Source: Lacinutrix sp. WUR7
GTDB lineage: Bacteria; Bacteroidota; Bacteroidia; Flavobacteriales; Flavobacteriaceae
Length of the DNA: 64,000 bases
Assembly (NCBI RefSeq): GCF_016864015.1
Contig: NZ_CP045067.1
Span: forward strand, 2,019,001 to 2,083,000
Direction of reading: 5' to 3'
Shown in pieces: positions 8,174 to 16,768 of the stretch. Every line of letters begins with the position of its first letter. Position 1 is the stretch's first letter. The notes beneath the pieces are model-generated. The model did no database searches and was not told where the DNA came from. It saw only the letters and a program-made list of their open reading frames with translations. The translations under genes were made by a program, and so were the position numbers.

Positions 8174-11100
8174 TTATTCTTTAATGATCTTAAATTCTTT
8201 CGTTTTATTATCATCTGTCTTTATATTTAAAAAGTACATACCATTAGAAAATGAACTTGTATTTATTTCTAAAACTTGTTTGTTTTCAAATTCATAATTC
8301 ATGACTTTTTGACCTAACACGTTATGAATCTTGATATTAACCTTAGAATGATTTTCTCCAAGATTAATCGTTAAAATATCTTTAACAGGATTAGGGTATA
8401 TTTTAATATGATTGTTTAATTCATTATCAATTATTCCTAAAGTATCATCTGTAATTGTAATAGGAATACATTCAAGATTATTATTTTCATTGCTTTCTAC
8501 AATAATATCTTCAGCATCCGCAACAAAAAGGATATAATAATTTCCAATACTTATATCACTAGGTATTGTTACATTTTCATACTCAAACTCAGAAGGGTCA
8601 TCACTACCAATACCTGATGGGTCATCTTCAAGATAATAATCGTTGCTATCTAAAATGCAATCTGTTGATAGGTAGTAATATACTCTAGGACTACTAATTT
8701 CTGTATCTGTTTGATATCCTGTATAGTTCTGAAAAACAGAAATATAAATTTGGTCTCCTAAATTTGCTTCAGTAACATCTACAAAAGGATAACTTAATGT
8801 AACATCTTGGTAGTTAGAATTTGCTGAAAACAAATTAAATTCAACACATGAAATATTGTTGTTTTCATTGGTCTCATAAACTCCATTTTCCACATCTACT
8901 CTAGTAATAATATAATAAGTTCCAGGATTTAAATTATTTGGTAGTTCTATGGACTCAGTAACATCATTAACTGGTAAGTCAGACCCTAGACTAATACCAT
9001 CATCACTTACTAATATATCATCGTTACTCAAAACGCAATCAGTAGATAAGAAATAGAAAACCTCTATACTTGGTAAATCTGCATTAAGTTGAATTCCAGA
9101 ATAATTCATATTAGCAAAAACCTCAACTTCACTGCCTATCATCACATTATAAGGATTACATGTTTCATCTGTAATAAAAATATCTCCTTCTGGTGTACTT
9201 GTGCCATTTATTGTTATTTCAACACACGCAACATTATTATTTTCTAAAGAACCTTCATTAATTAGATTTTCACTATCTGCTACAAAAAGAATGTAATACG
9301 TGCCAGAAGGTGTTGCTGGTGGAATAGTTAGAATATTATCTTCATCAATATTTGGATTATTTATGCCTAGGTTAGAAGTGTCATCATCTAAAAACACATC
9401 CTCTGCATAGCTAAAATTACAATCCGTTGAGAGGAAATACCCTAAAGTTAATGTAGGTAAATCACTTGAGGTTTGATTACCCAGATAAATATGGTTTGCA
9501 GCTACATTAATAGTACCTCCTGCATTAACATTTGTTTGCGTTACAGATTCATTTAAGATAGTTACATCATCTGTATTAGAACTAGCAAGTGCAATAGTCA
9601 CTCTGTCATCATCATAATTATTGTTTTCATTTGGTTCATTAATTTGATTATCACTATCAGCAAAAACAATTAAATCATAAGTTCCAGCAGAAGGAATATA
9701 AGTTGGCAAATCGAATTCTTCAAATACGGTTTCGTCTTCATCAACATCCAATCCATTAAAAGTAAATGTTCCCATGAGTTCATTAGTGTCTGGATCACCA
9801 TCATCATCAATATCAAGAAACACTAATACTTCAAAATCATTAACATCTTCTGTACCTTCGTTCTCAATAAGAATTTCTAGTTCGACTTCTTGACCTGGAA
9901 CAAGGTCTATATCTGGAACAGCTCTTACCCTTCTCACATCTAAATCAGGTCCGTTTTGCACTACATCACCTATTTGTATTGGATAGAAATCTAGATTGTT
10001 ATTTTCATTACTTTCATTAATTATATCTACTGGGTCTGGGTCTGTTACAAGATAGTATTGACCATCAACTACATTAGGTATTGATATTTCAGTTGAAAGA
10101 GAAATGGTTTCATTTGGAGCAATTGTTTGTGGAATTAGTTCACTTCCCATATTATCATCTGAACCATTCAAGATAGTATCCGTAGATAAATATATATTAG
10201 GAGTTAACCAAAATTGAGTAGCTTCATCTCCATTATTAGTAACAGTATAATCAATAGTAATAGTATCCCCAACATCTGGATTATTATTACTTGTACCTGT
10301 TATATTACTTACTAAATCTATACCATTAGTATTGGTTTCTTGATGTGTTACACAAATTTTAAAAGTGTCAGTACTTGGAGGAGAACCTTGGTAGTTCCAT
10401 TCAAAAACTCTTATGTAATACGTTTGTCCTATAGTTAAACCATTCCATGTTTCACTTACAGAAGACGGAGCTCCAATTGGGTCGTAACAACCAATATAGT
10501 TGCTAGAACCAGATGAACATGATGTTCGTAATTCAATCACTGCATCAAAATTACTAGCGTAATTTCCAACTGTAACAGTATGACTTGTAGCTATTGCTGT
10601 AAATTTATAATACACATCATAATCGTCAGGAGATTCACATTCACAACCTAAACAGCTATTTGCTCCAACTGAAGGTGTAGCATCTTCTACAGTTCCATTT
10701 GTATAATTACAACTAGTGTTACTTGTTAAAGTTGTAGCATTATTACAATCGTCATTTGGTGGTGGATTACCACCAGTAGTGCCATCAACTGTTATGGTTA
10801 CTTGGTCTGTGTCTGTACAACCGTTTTCTGTAACCGTTAATGTGTATATTGTTGTTTGCGATGGCGTTGCAGTTGGCGTACAACTATTTGGATTACTTAA
10901 TCCTGTTGATGGCGACCATGAACAGCTTGTGCCTCCTGAGCCTTGTAATGTTGTTGATTCTCCGTTTTGAATGGTTACGTTAGAACCTGCATTTGCGGTA
11001 ACACTACACCTAGATGAATTGAGTTTATGAGAACGGTCTTCAATTAAAGTATTGTTAGAACTAGCTTGACGTCCAGAACTATTTGGTATAGGATGTTCGC

Positions 11101-12694
11101 TTAATATTTCAATTTGATTAGTACCCAAAATGCTATTCCCATTAATATCTTCACCTTGGAATACCAAATCTGTTTCATTTATTGTGCCTGTATAAAACAT
11201 AGACAGACCCCAACTTTTTCCATCTGGTGAGCCCACCATATTTGTAAAACCAGTGGATGGGTCGTCTACTTTGACTCTAACAAATAACATTGGTTCACTT
11301 GCTGTAACTACTAAATCAAATTGGTCACCTGGATTAATTTGATATTGAGCTTCAACACCTGTTAACTCTAGCCCATTACTTTGAGAATTTAATTCCCAAC
11401 CTTTGTTATAAACTTCCTGTGCACTAAAAGTAACTTCAACATTCTTGATATGTGGATTAAAATTATCAATGATTATAGGAGCCTCTTCTGAAAAATGCTC
11501 TTGGTCTTGTACATCTGTTAAGACTGCTCTTAAATGATAATTTCCGTCAGGATATCTTGCTAAGTTGCTTAATTGAGCATCTTGTCCGCCGTTTGTTACT
11601 CTTGGAATGAACTGTGTGAAATAGTAATCATCGTAGCTACCTGAACCGTATGCTTTTGGTTCAACTCCTGTATTAGTCCAATTACCAAGATATTGACTTC
11701 CACTACCACCTACATTACTAGGTATTGGTGTGCTACCGTTACCACCATACGATATTTCTGCCCAATTATTAACACCCTGTATTATTGAATAGTTACCATC
11801 ACTGGGTTTTAATTCCAATTCAATTAGTTCTGGGTCAAAAACACAATATAGATATCTCTGCTGACTTGAGCTATTTAATATAGTGCCAGGATTTGCAAAT
11901 GTAACTTTTGCTTTAATAGGGTAGTTATTGTTACCTCTGACATTAGAAAAAGTAGAACCGTTTTGGCTCTCTAAACTTATGCTGTAACCTCCGTTAAAAA
12001 AAGGATTGTTTTGATAATTAAATTCGGCTAATACATTATCAGAATTTACATCACTCCATAGACTTCCGTTAGTAGGTGTAAAGCTTTGAGTTTTTTGAAT
12101 ATGTAAATGTGTATGATAACTAACTTCTTGACCGTTACTGTTTATGTAAGAACCTGAATTACCAATAGGAGCTATAATATCATTGGGTATTACTGAATTA
12201 GTGGTTGTATAAGGATTACCCAAAAAGTTAAAATTATCCCCACCAATTTCAGCAAAAGCTTTTCCATATGGTGTGATAATTGCATACTTTGGATTTGTCG
12301 AACTATTATAGTTGACAAAATAGAAGCCATTTACACTAAATGTTGAGTCATTTATATTATTAGGACAATCACCTGAATTACCAGAGAAAATATGTCTGTA
12401 ACCAATACCATTTGAAAAAAGTATACTTTTTAAACCAGTTGAACCACACTCAATTTTTTCAACAGTGCTGGTGAAATCTACTACAAATGGAATTCCGTAG
12501 CTATTGTCATTTACATCAAGCCCACCATGGAAATTATGATTACTTGCTCTTGGGCCATAGTCAGATGTGATATCTTGAAATTGAAAATACTTGTACTCTG
12601 AATCTGAATAATAACGTTGACTTATTTCATTTGCTGATTGCCCTAAAACAAAAAGTTGTAAGAAAAAAAAGCCTAATGTTGTTAGATTTTTCAT
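8174..12694 (-). CDS. Secreted M23 peptidase-like, multi-CARDB protein with T9SS sorting domain
   Basis: Large exported protein of 1506 residues. A signal peptide (about 1-19) is followed by an M23/LytM-type metallopeptidase region with H56-GGL-D60 and H196-L-H198, the HxxxD and HxH zinc-ligand motifs. An Ig/PKD-like segment (about 565-640) and a pre-peptidase C-like region starting PPNDDCNNATTL (about 645-785) come next. About five CARDB-type beta repeats follow (NNNPDVGDTI..., about 788-1410; each with YLSTD and NENNN). The T9SS type A C-terminal signal has YPNPVKD and ends KEFKIIKE. It should cross the outer membrane by T9SS and act on peptidoglycan, or on glycine-rich/peptide targets outside the cell. 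Its ATG overlaps the TGA of the upstream gene (ATGA), so the two are coupled. Confidence 0.85.
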   Translation of the reverse strand: MKNLTTLGFFFLQLFVLGQSANEISQRYYSDSEYKYFQFQDITSDYGPRASNHNFHGGLDVNDNSYGIPFVVDFTSTVEKIECGSTGLKSILFSNGIGYRHIFSGNSGDCPNNINDSTFSVNGFYFVNYNSSTNPKYAIITPYGKAFAEIGGDNFNFLGNPYTTTNSVIPNDIIAPIGNSGSYINSNGQEVSYHTHLHIQKTQSFTPTNGSLWSDVNSDNVLAEFNYQNNPFFNGGYSISLESQNGSTFSNVRGNNNYPIKAKVTFANPGTILNSSSQQRYLYCVFDPELIELELKPSDGNYSIIQGVNNWAEISYGGNGSTPIPSNVGGSGSQYLGNWTNTGVEPKAYGSGSYDDYYFTQFIPRVTNGGQDAQLSNLARYPDGNYHLRAVLTDVQDQEHFSEEAPIIIDNFNPHIKNVEVTFSAQEVYNKGWELNSQSNGLELTGVEAQYQINPGDQFDLVVTASEPMLFVRVKVDDPSTGFTNMVGSPDGKSWGLSMFYTGTINETDLVFQGEDINGNSILGTNQIEILSEHPIPNSSGRQASSNNTLIEDRSHKLNSSRCSVTANAGSNVTIQNGESTTLQGSGGTSCSWSPSTGLSNPNSCTPTATPSQTTIYTLTVTENGCTDTDQVTITVDGTTGGNPPPNDDCNNATTLTSNTSCNYTNGTVEDATPSVGANSCLGCECESPDDYDVYYKFTAIATSHTVTVGNYASNFDAVIELRTSCSSGSSNYIGCYDPIGAPSSVSETWNGLTIGQTYYIRVFEWNYQGSPPSTDTFKICVTHQETNTNGIDLVSNITGTSNNNPDVGDTITIDYTVTNNGDEATQFWLTPNIYLSTDTILNGSDDNMGSELIPQTIAPNETISLSTEISIPNVVDGQYYLVTDPDPVDIINESNENNNLDFYPIQIGDVVQNGPDLDVRRVRAVPDIDLVPGQEVELEILIENEGTEDVNDFEVLVFLDIDDDGDPDTNELMGTFTFNGLDVDEDETVFEEFDLPTYIPSAGTYDLIVFADSDNQINEPNENNNYDDDRVTIALASSNTDDVTILNESVTQTNVNAGGTINVAANHIYLGNQTSSDLPTLTLGYFLSTDCNFSYAEDVFLDDDTSNLGINNPNIDEDNILTIPPATPSGTYYILFVADSENLINEGSLENNNVACVEITINGTSTPEGDIFITDETCNPYNVMIGSEVEVFANMNYSGIQLNADLPSIEVFYFLSTDCVLSNDDILVSDDGISLGSDLPVNDVTESIELPNNLNPGTYYIITRVDVENGVYETNENNNISCVEFNLFSANSNYQDVTLSYPFVDVTEANLGDQIYISVFQNYTGYQTDTEISSPRVYYYLSTDCILDSNDYYLEDDPSGIGSDDPSEFEYENVTIPSDISIGNYYILFVADAEDIIVESNENNNLECIPITITDDTLGIIDNELNNHIKIYPNPVKDILTINLGENHSKVNIKIHNVLGQKVMNYEFENKQVLEINTSSFSNGMYFLNIKTDDNKTKEFKIIKE

Positions 12695-13560
12695 TTGTTA
12701 ATTTTTTTTGTAGATATAACATTTTGGCTGTCATTATCTAGTATATTTATTATTCCATTATTTATCTTTATTGTGGATTTATTTAATTCAGCTTTTTCAG
12801 TCCAAATTATTTTCTTTTGTTTTAAATCAATTAGTTTAATATTTTCTAGATGCTTATTATCAATGGCTAATAATAAATAATCTTTAGTTGGAAAAATTCC
12901 ATATACATTTTCAGAATATTTGAAACTTTCCAAACCTTTAATATTATCTAGTGAATTTATTTTTGTTCTTAAATCTAACAGAGCAGGTTTATATTCATTG
13001 TAATCATCATTTAAATCAGCTTTCGTAAGCTGAATTCCATATAAATACTTTAAGTCATCGGAAATTGATTTTGCAATGAACCTAGTTTTATTTAACTCGA
13101 TAGCAGAGACTTCAAGCCCATTAAGATTTAAAATTTTTATTGTTGTTAAAAAATCAAAATCATCAACCTTTTTTTCAGTTGCATAGTAGCTTACGAGAAT
13201 ATAACTGGGTTTATAATCAAGTTTGTTGGGAGTATTAATATTTGTAAGACTTTTTAAAACATTATATTTATAATTGCTTTCATAAGGATTATTCTCTTTC
13301 AAATTATAGACACTAATGAGTTCATCATTTTCATAGAACATTATCTCATTTTTTTGAAAATCATATTCCTGTTTATTTGTGATTTTATGGTCTTCAATTG
13401 ATGATTCATTGATTTCTGAATTAATATCATTATTTTCAATAATCATCTCTTTTATATTATCGGTTTTCTTTTGATTATAAATATATTCTTGCACCCTAAA
13501 ATACCCGCCAACAAAAATTAGCAATAGAACTCCAACAATTAAAAAATATTTTTTCTTCAT
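12691..13560 (-). CDS. Membrane-anchored protein of unknown function
   Basis: I do not recognise a family. From the ATG at 13560 the protein is 289 residues with one N-terminal membrane anchor (KKKYFLIVGVLLLIFVGGYF); the rest is hydrophilic and should lie in the periplasm. A longer frame to 13572 would need a TTG codon and add only four residues. The body has spaced beta-like segments such as ILVSYYAT, ATIKILNLNG and YLLLAIDNKH, reminiscent of a beta-propeller-like read-out protein, but this is weak. The stop overlaps the start of the M23/CARDB gene, so it is probably a partner or processing factor for it. Confidence 0.6.
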   Translation of the reverse strand: MKKKYFLIVGVLLLIFVGGYFRVQEYIYNQKKTDNIKEMIIENNDINSEINESSIEDHKITNKQEYDFQKNEIMFYENDELISVYNLKENNPYESNYKYNVLKSLTNINTPNKLDYKPSYILVSYYATEKKVDDFDFLTTIKILNLNGLEVSAIELNKTRFIAKSISDDLKYLYGIQLTKADLNDDYNEYKPALLDLRTKINSLDNIKGLESFKYSENVYGIFPTKDYLLLAIDNKHLENIKLIDLKQKKIIWTEKAELNKSTIKINNGIINILDNDSQNVISTKKINK

Positions 13561-13587
13561 AATTTTATACAACTTAAAATTAGATAA

Positions 13588-13860
13588 TTAACAACTAAAT
13601 ATAGCCTGATACATATATCCATTGATTAAACCTTTGGGTATTTGATTTTTTCTTGATAATTCTATCAACTCCTTTAAAAGGATTAAATCCTCTTTAAGAT
13701 CATAATCTTCATTGGTGGTATCTATTAATTCTAATATTAGATGGATTCTTTTAAGTTCTATTTCTTCAACTAATAAATCAGTTTTTATTTTTTTAGTCTT
13801 TTCATTTTGGCCAAAAGAAAAACAAGAATAGAAAAATAGAAAAAGCAGTAAAAGTCTCAT
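13588..13860 (-). CDS. Small exported protein
   Basis: A 90-residue protein from the ATG at 13860; the longer frame uses TTG at 13866. It has a hydrophobic signal peptide, LLLLFLFFYSCFSFG, with probable cleavage before Gln. The remaining 70 residues are charged and helical (EEIELKRIHLILELIDT, LILLKELIELSRK) and end in Cys. No family is recognised. It is the first gene of the leftward operon, 27 bases ahead of the membrane-anchored gene, and a promoter lies directly upstream. Confidence 0.5.
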   Translation of the reverse strand: MRLLLLFLFFYSCFSFGQNEKTKKIKTDLLVEEIELKRIHLILELIDTTNEDYDLKEDLILLKELIELSRKNQIPKGLINGYMYQAIFSC

Positions 13861-13878
13861 AAGCAATTAATTAATTCC

Positions 13879-13909
13879 TAAATATAAATGTTAAAATTTT
13901 AACAATCAA
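13879..13909 (-). promoter_or_regulatory. Promoter of the small exported protein-M23/CARDB operon, with palindrome
   Basis: On the minus strand, a -33 TTG (13909-13907) and a -7 TATATTTA (13886-13879) are separated by 20 bases, matching the Bacteroidota housekeeping promoter. A perfect 14-bp palindrome, GTTAAAATTTTAAC (13890-13903), fills the spacer and is a possible operator. The transcription start should fall about 13 bases before the ATG at 13860. Confidence 0.55.
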
Positions 13910-14177
13910 GACTTGTAGGTGAAAAATTCTAATTTAGTATTCTTATGTAATTTGAAATAATCTTCATATTAAATGATGTCATTTTCAATTTACAAGTTTC
14001 ATAAAAGTAAATGCCAATACTTTTATTTTTATAATTATCGATTTTTAAAAACGCTAATTATAAACTATATGTGGAGAAAATTCATGTAATACAATTTATT
14101 TCATTTTGTATTACAAATTATTATATATTTGACTTTTATTATTAATCAGAGTACACGATTCCGTACACGATTTTAAT
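13910..14177. other. Intergenic region with direct and inverted repeats at island edge
   Basis: No credible gene. A perfect inverted pair TGTAATACAA/TTGTATTACA lies at 14085-14094 and 14106-14115. Two direct copies of GTACACGATT (14151-14160 and 14163-14172) lie immediately before the tRNA remnant. Such arrangements are typical of tyrosine-recombinase attachment regions, but no integrase gene is in the window. Confidence 0.5.
14085..14115. repeat. Inverted repeat TGTAATACAA / TTGTATTACA
   Basis: Perfect 10-bp arms (14085-14094 and 14106-14115) around an 11-base spacer. The sequence repeats the motif at 7809-7867. The hairpin lacks the GC content and T-run of a terminator, so protein binding is likelier. 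Confidence 0.75.
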
Positions 14178-14261
14178 AGTGAGACAGCTAATAGGAGTAA
14201 AATTCGGTGTTATATCAAACTCATAACCCGAAGGTCACTGGTTCGAGTCCAGTTCCCGCTA
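14178..14261 (+). pseudogene. Damaged tRNA-Met(CAT) with intact 3' half: probable attachment-site remnant
   Basis: From 14220 to 14261 the sequence is a normal tRNA 3' half: anticodon loop CTCATAA (CAT anticodon, 14220-14226), stem strand CCCGA, five-base variable loop AGGTC, T-arm ACTGG-TTCGAGT-CCAGT (14237-14253), acceptor strand TCCCGCT and discriminator A. The 5' part is degenerate. AGTGAGA (14178-14184) pairs with the acceptor strand except for one A-C mismatch, the D-arm is eroded, and 11 extra bases (14209-14219) sit in the anticodon loop. It should not give a functional tRNA. Tyrosine recombinases often target the segment from anticodon loop to 3' end, leaving such a half-copy at one island edge. 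Confidence 0.75.
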
Positions 14262-14266
14262 CTAAG

Positions 14267-14300
14267 AAAGCCAGATACGAAAGTGTCTGGCTTTTATGTT
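14267..14300 (+). terminator. Rho-independent terminator behind the tRNA remnant
   Basis: 12-bp stem AAAGCCAGATAC (14267-14278) / GTGTCTGGCTTT (14283-14294) with one G-T pair and a GAAA tetraloop, followed by a T-rich run. It is the natural end of the former tRNA transcript, which places native chromosome to the right and the inserted island to the left. Confidence 0.8.
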
Positions 14301-14543
14301 TTAGATACGGCATCACGCTATTTTACTAGCGTATGGTATATAAGGATCAATTCCGTGGTATTTCGCTTAAAGATTCGTGTTTTGTTGCATGGGCAAGTGA
14401 AATCATGTTGGTTTTTTATCTAAAAAAGGCATGTAGGGAGCTTATCTAATAGCTATATTATTTTTTAAATACAAAGTAATACGCGGATACATCGCTGCAT
14501 TCAAGGTTCTAACGCAACAAACGTTGCTTTTTTTTAGTTTATA

Positions 14544-15548
14544 CTAAGCTACATTTTTTAGTTCAAAATCCATAATTTCTTGAGGAGTTTTATAACCTAT
14601 TATTTTCCGAGGTCTATTGTTAAGTTTTTCTTGAATACTCATTAGTGATTTTTCATCAATTTGATTGAAGTCAGTTCCTTTAGGAAGGTATCTTCTAATA
14701 AGTCCATTTGTATTTTCATTAGTTCCTCTTTCCCAGGAAGAATATGGATGGGCAAAGTAAATTTTCATGCCAGTATTTTGTGTTATTTTTTCGTGTTTTG
14801 CCATTTCAATTCCGTTATCGTATGTCATTGTTTTCTTAAATAATTGATTTAATAGGTTTAGTTTTTTCGAAAATATTTTTGCTACTTCATCTGATTTTCT
14901 GCTATTAAGTTTTATTATAATAGTGTATCTAGACTTTCTTTCAACAATGGTTTCAATAGCACTCTTTTGATTCTTACCAATCATTAAATCTCCTTCCCAA
15001 TGACCAATTTCTTCTCTTAGTTCAATGTGTTTGGGCCTTAGATCTATACTGACTTGGTTGATTATTTTACTTCCTGTTCGGCGTCTTTTTTTAGGGGTTC
15101 TTCGTCTAGTTTTTTTGCGTACAAGAAGCTTAATTAGTTTTTTGTTTAAACTAGCTTGAGGACGTGTATAAATGTGTCTGTAAATAGCTTCATGTGAAAT
15201 TGTCATTATGGGATCATTAGGATAATCTTGTTTGATTTTACCAGCTATTTGCTCAGGAGTCCAATTTGATAAAAGACCTTTATATACAAAGAATCTTAAA
15301 AGAGAGTAGGTGCTTATTTTGTCAAGATTTCTTTTGTTTAAGTAGTCCTCTTTAGCACACCAATGTGCCAAATGAGCTTCGTATTTATCGTACTTATTTT
15401 GTACCCACTTATTGACTTCTCGAGAGATTGTAGATCGCGATCGATTTAGTCTTTTAGCTATGTAAGCTTTAGTGTTGTTTTCGTTTAAAAGAGTCTCTAT
15501 TTGAATTCTCTCCTTTAAGGTAAGTCGTTTATGTTTTTTTACTTCCAT
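14544..15548 (-). CDS. IS30-family transposase
   Basis: Cuts and joins the ends of the surrounding insertion sequence. The N-terminal helix-turn-helix reads LTLKERIQIETLL...YIAKRLNRSRSTISREV (residues about 9-45), typical of IS30. The RNase-H-like core has the expected acidic residues: EGDLMIG (first Asp), TYDNGIEMAKHE (second Asp) and TNENTNGLIRRYLPKG (Glu). The 334-residue length is normal and the frame is intact, so the element may be mobile. A palindrome just upstream (15552-15577) holds a -7 motif only six bases from the ATG, so the message may be nearly leaderless. Confidence 0.95.
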   Translation of the reverse strand: MEVKKHKRLTLKERIQIETLLNENNTKAYIAKRLNRSRSTISREVNKWVQNKYDKYEAHLAHWCAKEDYLNKRNLDKISTYSLLRFFVYKGLLSNWTPEQIAGKIKQDYPNDPIMTISHEAIYRHIYTRPQASLNKKLIKLLVRKKTRRRTPKKRRRTGSKIINQVSIDLRPKHIELREEIGHWEGDLMIGKNQKSAIETIVERKSRYTIIIKLNSRKSDEVAKIFSKKLNLLNQLFKKTMTYDNGIEMAKHEKITQNTGMKIYFAHPYSSWERGTNENTNGLIRRYLPKGTDFNQIDEKSLMSIQEKLNNRPRKIIGYKTPQEIMDFELKNVA

Positions 15549-15551
15549 TGT

Positions 15552-15577
15552 AACAAATCTATAAATTTAGATTTGTT
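15552..15577. promoter_or_regulatory. Palindrome at the IS30 right end with -7 motifs on both strands
   Basis: Perfect 10-bp arms AACAAATCTA (15552-15561) and TAGATTTGTT (15568-15577), six-base loop. Because of the symmetry a TAGATTTG element reads inward (15561-15554, just before the transposase ATG) and outward (15568-15575). It may be both transposase promoter and outward promoter. No clear -33 element supports either direction. Confidence 0.4.
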
Positions 15578-15583
15578 GCGTTA

Positions 15584-16030
15584 AGTTATTGAATTCGGAA
15601 TCTTACAGGCTTATGCAACATAACTGGTTCATGTATAGCCGTTCTATTTTATAAAATAATAAACAGCTACTTTAGGAAATATATATAGCTAAATTTGAAA
15701 AATAAAGCAATGCTGTATATGGAAAAATAAGTCTTAAATTTCATTCTTCTTATAGTCCCATAATAGGATTTTTTCTGTAGGCTAAATCGCTCAATTATTA
15801 GCCGTTTAGCATGCAAAAAACGTCTTTTATCGTTATAATTGGATTTTTTTTTACTTTTTTTAAGTTTTTTTTTTACTAAAAATAGTTGCTGTTTTTTTTT
15901 TTCTTCCAGATGCTCTAAAAGTCAGTGATAGCTTTAACTTAGATGCTTTTTTACAATGTGCTTTGTTTCGTTTTTAGATACAAATTACAGATGGAAATCT
16001 CCTATTATATGAGGTTAAATAAAAATTTAG
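15584..16030. other. Intergenic region, no gene seen
   Basis: About 450 bases between the IS element and the small exported gene. It contains long T runs on the + strand around 15847-15905 and no protein-like ORF. No tRNA or strong terminator was recognised. Confidence 0.6.
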
Positions 16031-16032
16031 GG

Positions 16033-16062
16033 TTGTGCATTTTGATTATTTGCCTAGATTTG
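16033..16062 (+). promoter_or_regulatory. Promoter of the small exported protein gene at 16096
   Basis: A -33 TTG (16033-16035) and a perfect -7 TAGATTTG (16055-16062) are separated by 19 bases, the usual Bacteroidota spacing. The start of transcription would be near 16069, leaving a leader of about 27 bases. Confidence 0.65.
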
Positions 16063-16095
16063 TTGCATAATTTTAATTATTAAAGATTTACAAAT

Positions 16096-16551
16096 ATGAA
16101 GCTTAAACTTGTTTTTTTTAGTGTTATTTTTTTATTAATTACTGGAGTAGGAACAGCTCAAAATAGAACTGGAGCTCCAAAGAGTATTATTAATAAAGAT
16201 GTTGCGATCTCTAAATATCATGATCTTAAAGAGTTAGAGGATATGCAAAAAGGGAAATTATTAGAGTTATATACCGAACGAATGGAAATCATTATTAAAC
16301 TATTGCCATCCATCGCTTTCGGGATTAAACCAGGTATTACAATGTCTAGTTTTGGTATTCCAGATTCTAAAGAAAATAGAAGTGCATTGGAGGATCATCA
16401 TGAGGCTACTGCAAGTTTTTTCGCAAATACTATTGCCTTTCAGAGTAGAATTTTGCCATATTCCGATAAAGCTAATTTAATAGCAGCTATTTTGTTTTAT
16501 GAACAAGTTTTGAAGTCCCTGCATATTTACGGACAGGAAAATAAGTTCTAA
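16096..16551 (+). CDS. Small exported protein upstream of the spr locus
   Basis: A 151-residue protein with a clear signal peptide, KLKLVFFSVIFLLITGVGTAQ, cleaved near residue 21. The mature part is mostly helical (LEDMQKGKLLELYTERMEI; HHEATASFFANTIAFQ). No family is recognised. It has its own promoter and a strong hairpin terminator behind it, so it is mainly transcribed alone although it sits at the head of the gliding adhesin locus. Genes of unknown function also precede sprC in Flavobacterium johnsoniae. A link to gliding is therefore possible but inferred. Confidence 0.6.
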   Translation: MKLKLVFFSVIFLLITGVGTAQNRTGAPKSIINKDVAISKYHDLKELEDMQKGKLLELYTERMEIIIKLLPSIAFGIKPGITMSSFGIPDSKENRSALEDHHEATASFFANTIAFQSRILPYSDKANLIAAILFYEQVLKSLHIYGQENKF

Positions 16552-16668
16552 ATGGATTACAAAAAAGGAGGAATTACTTGAAAATAATTAGAGACGTAAG
16601 AAAAAGAGTGCAATGTGATTTTATTTTTTTACCATTACTTTCTCGATTTAGTTTATAAATATTCTTTG

Positions 16669-16735
16669 AAAGCCCGACTAACAGTCGTTTTATTATGTAA
16701 AAAGCTGTTAATTGGGCTTTTCTATTTTTTCTATT
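16669..16735 (+). terminator. Hairpin terminator after the small exported protein gene
   Basis: AAAGCCC (16669-16675) pairs with GGGCTTT (16714-16720), and TAACAG (16679-16684) with CTGTTA (16705-16710), giving a two-step stem with a 3x3 internal loop. A T-rich tract follows (16721-16735). It lies about 120 bases after the stop. Confidence 0.6.
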
Positions 16736-16768
16736 TTCATTTTGCTTCTTGCATTTAATCGATAATAT

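Larger units (their letters stand above)
14510..15583 (-). mobile_element. Complete IS30-family insertion sequence
   Basis: A 1074-bp element bounded by perfect 12-bp terminal inverted repeats TAACGCAACAAA (14510-14521) and TTTGTTGCGTTA (15572-15583), containing a single intact transposase gene. Beyond 12 bp the ends diverge. No convincing target duplication is visible next to these boundaries, so the exact ends could differ by a few bases. Confidence 0.8.

Noticed and set aside
7942-8214. 90-residue minus-strand frame after the M23/CARDB gene
   Set aside because: Non-protein-like composition; it overlaps the end of the M23/CARDB gene and runs through its terminator.
14178-14261. Functional tRNA-Met with a small intron
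   Set aside because: The 11-base insertion is far too short for a bacterial self-splicing intron, and the D-arm and one acceptor pair are broken.
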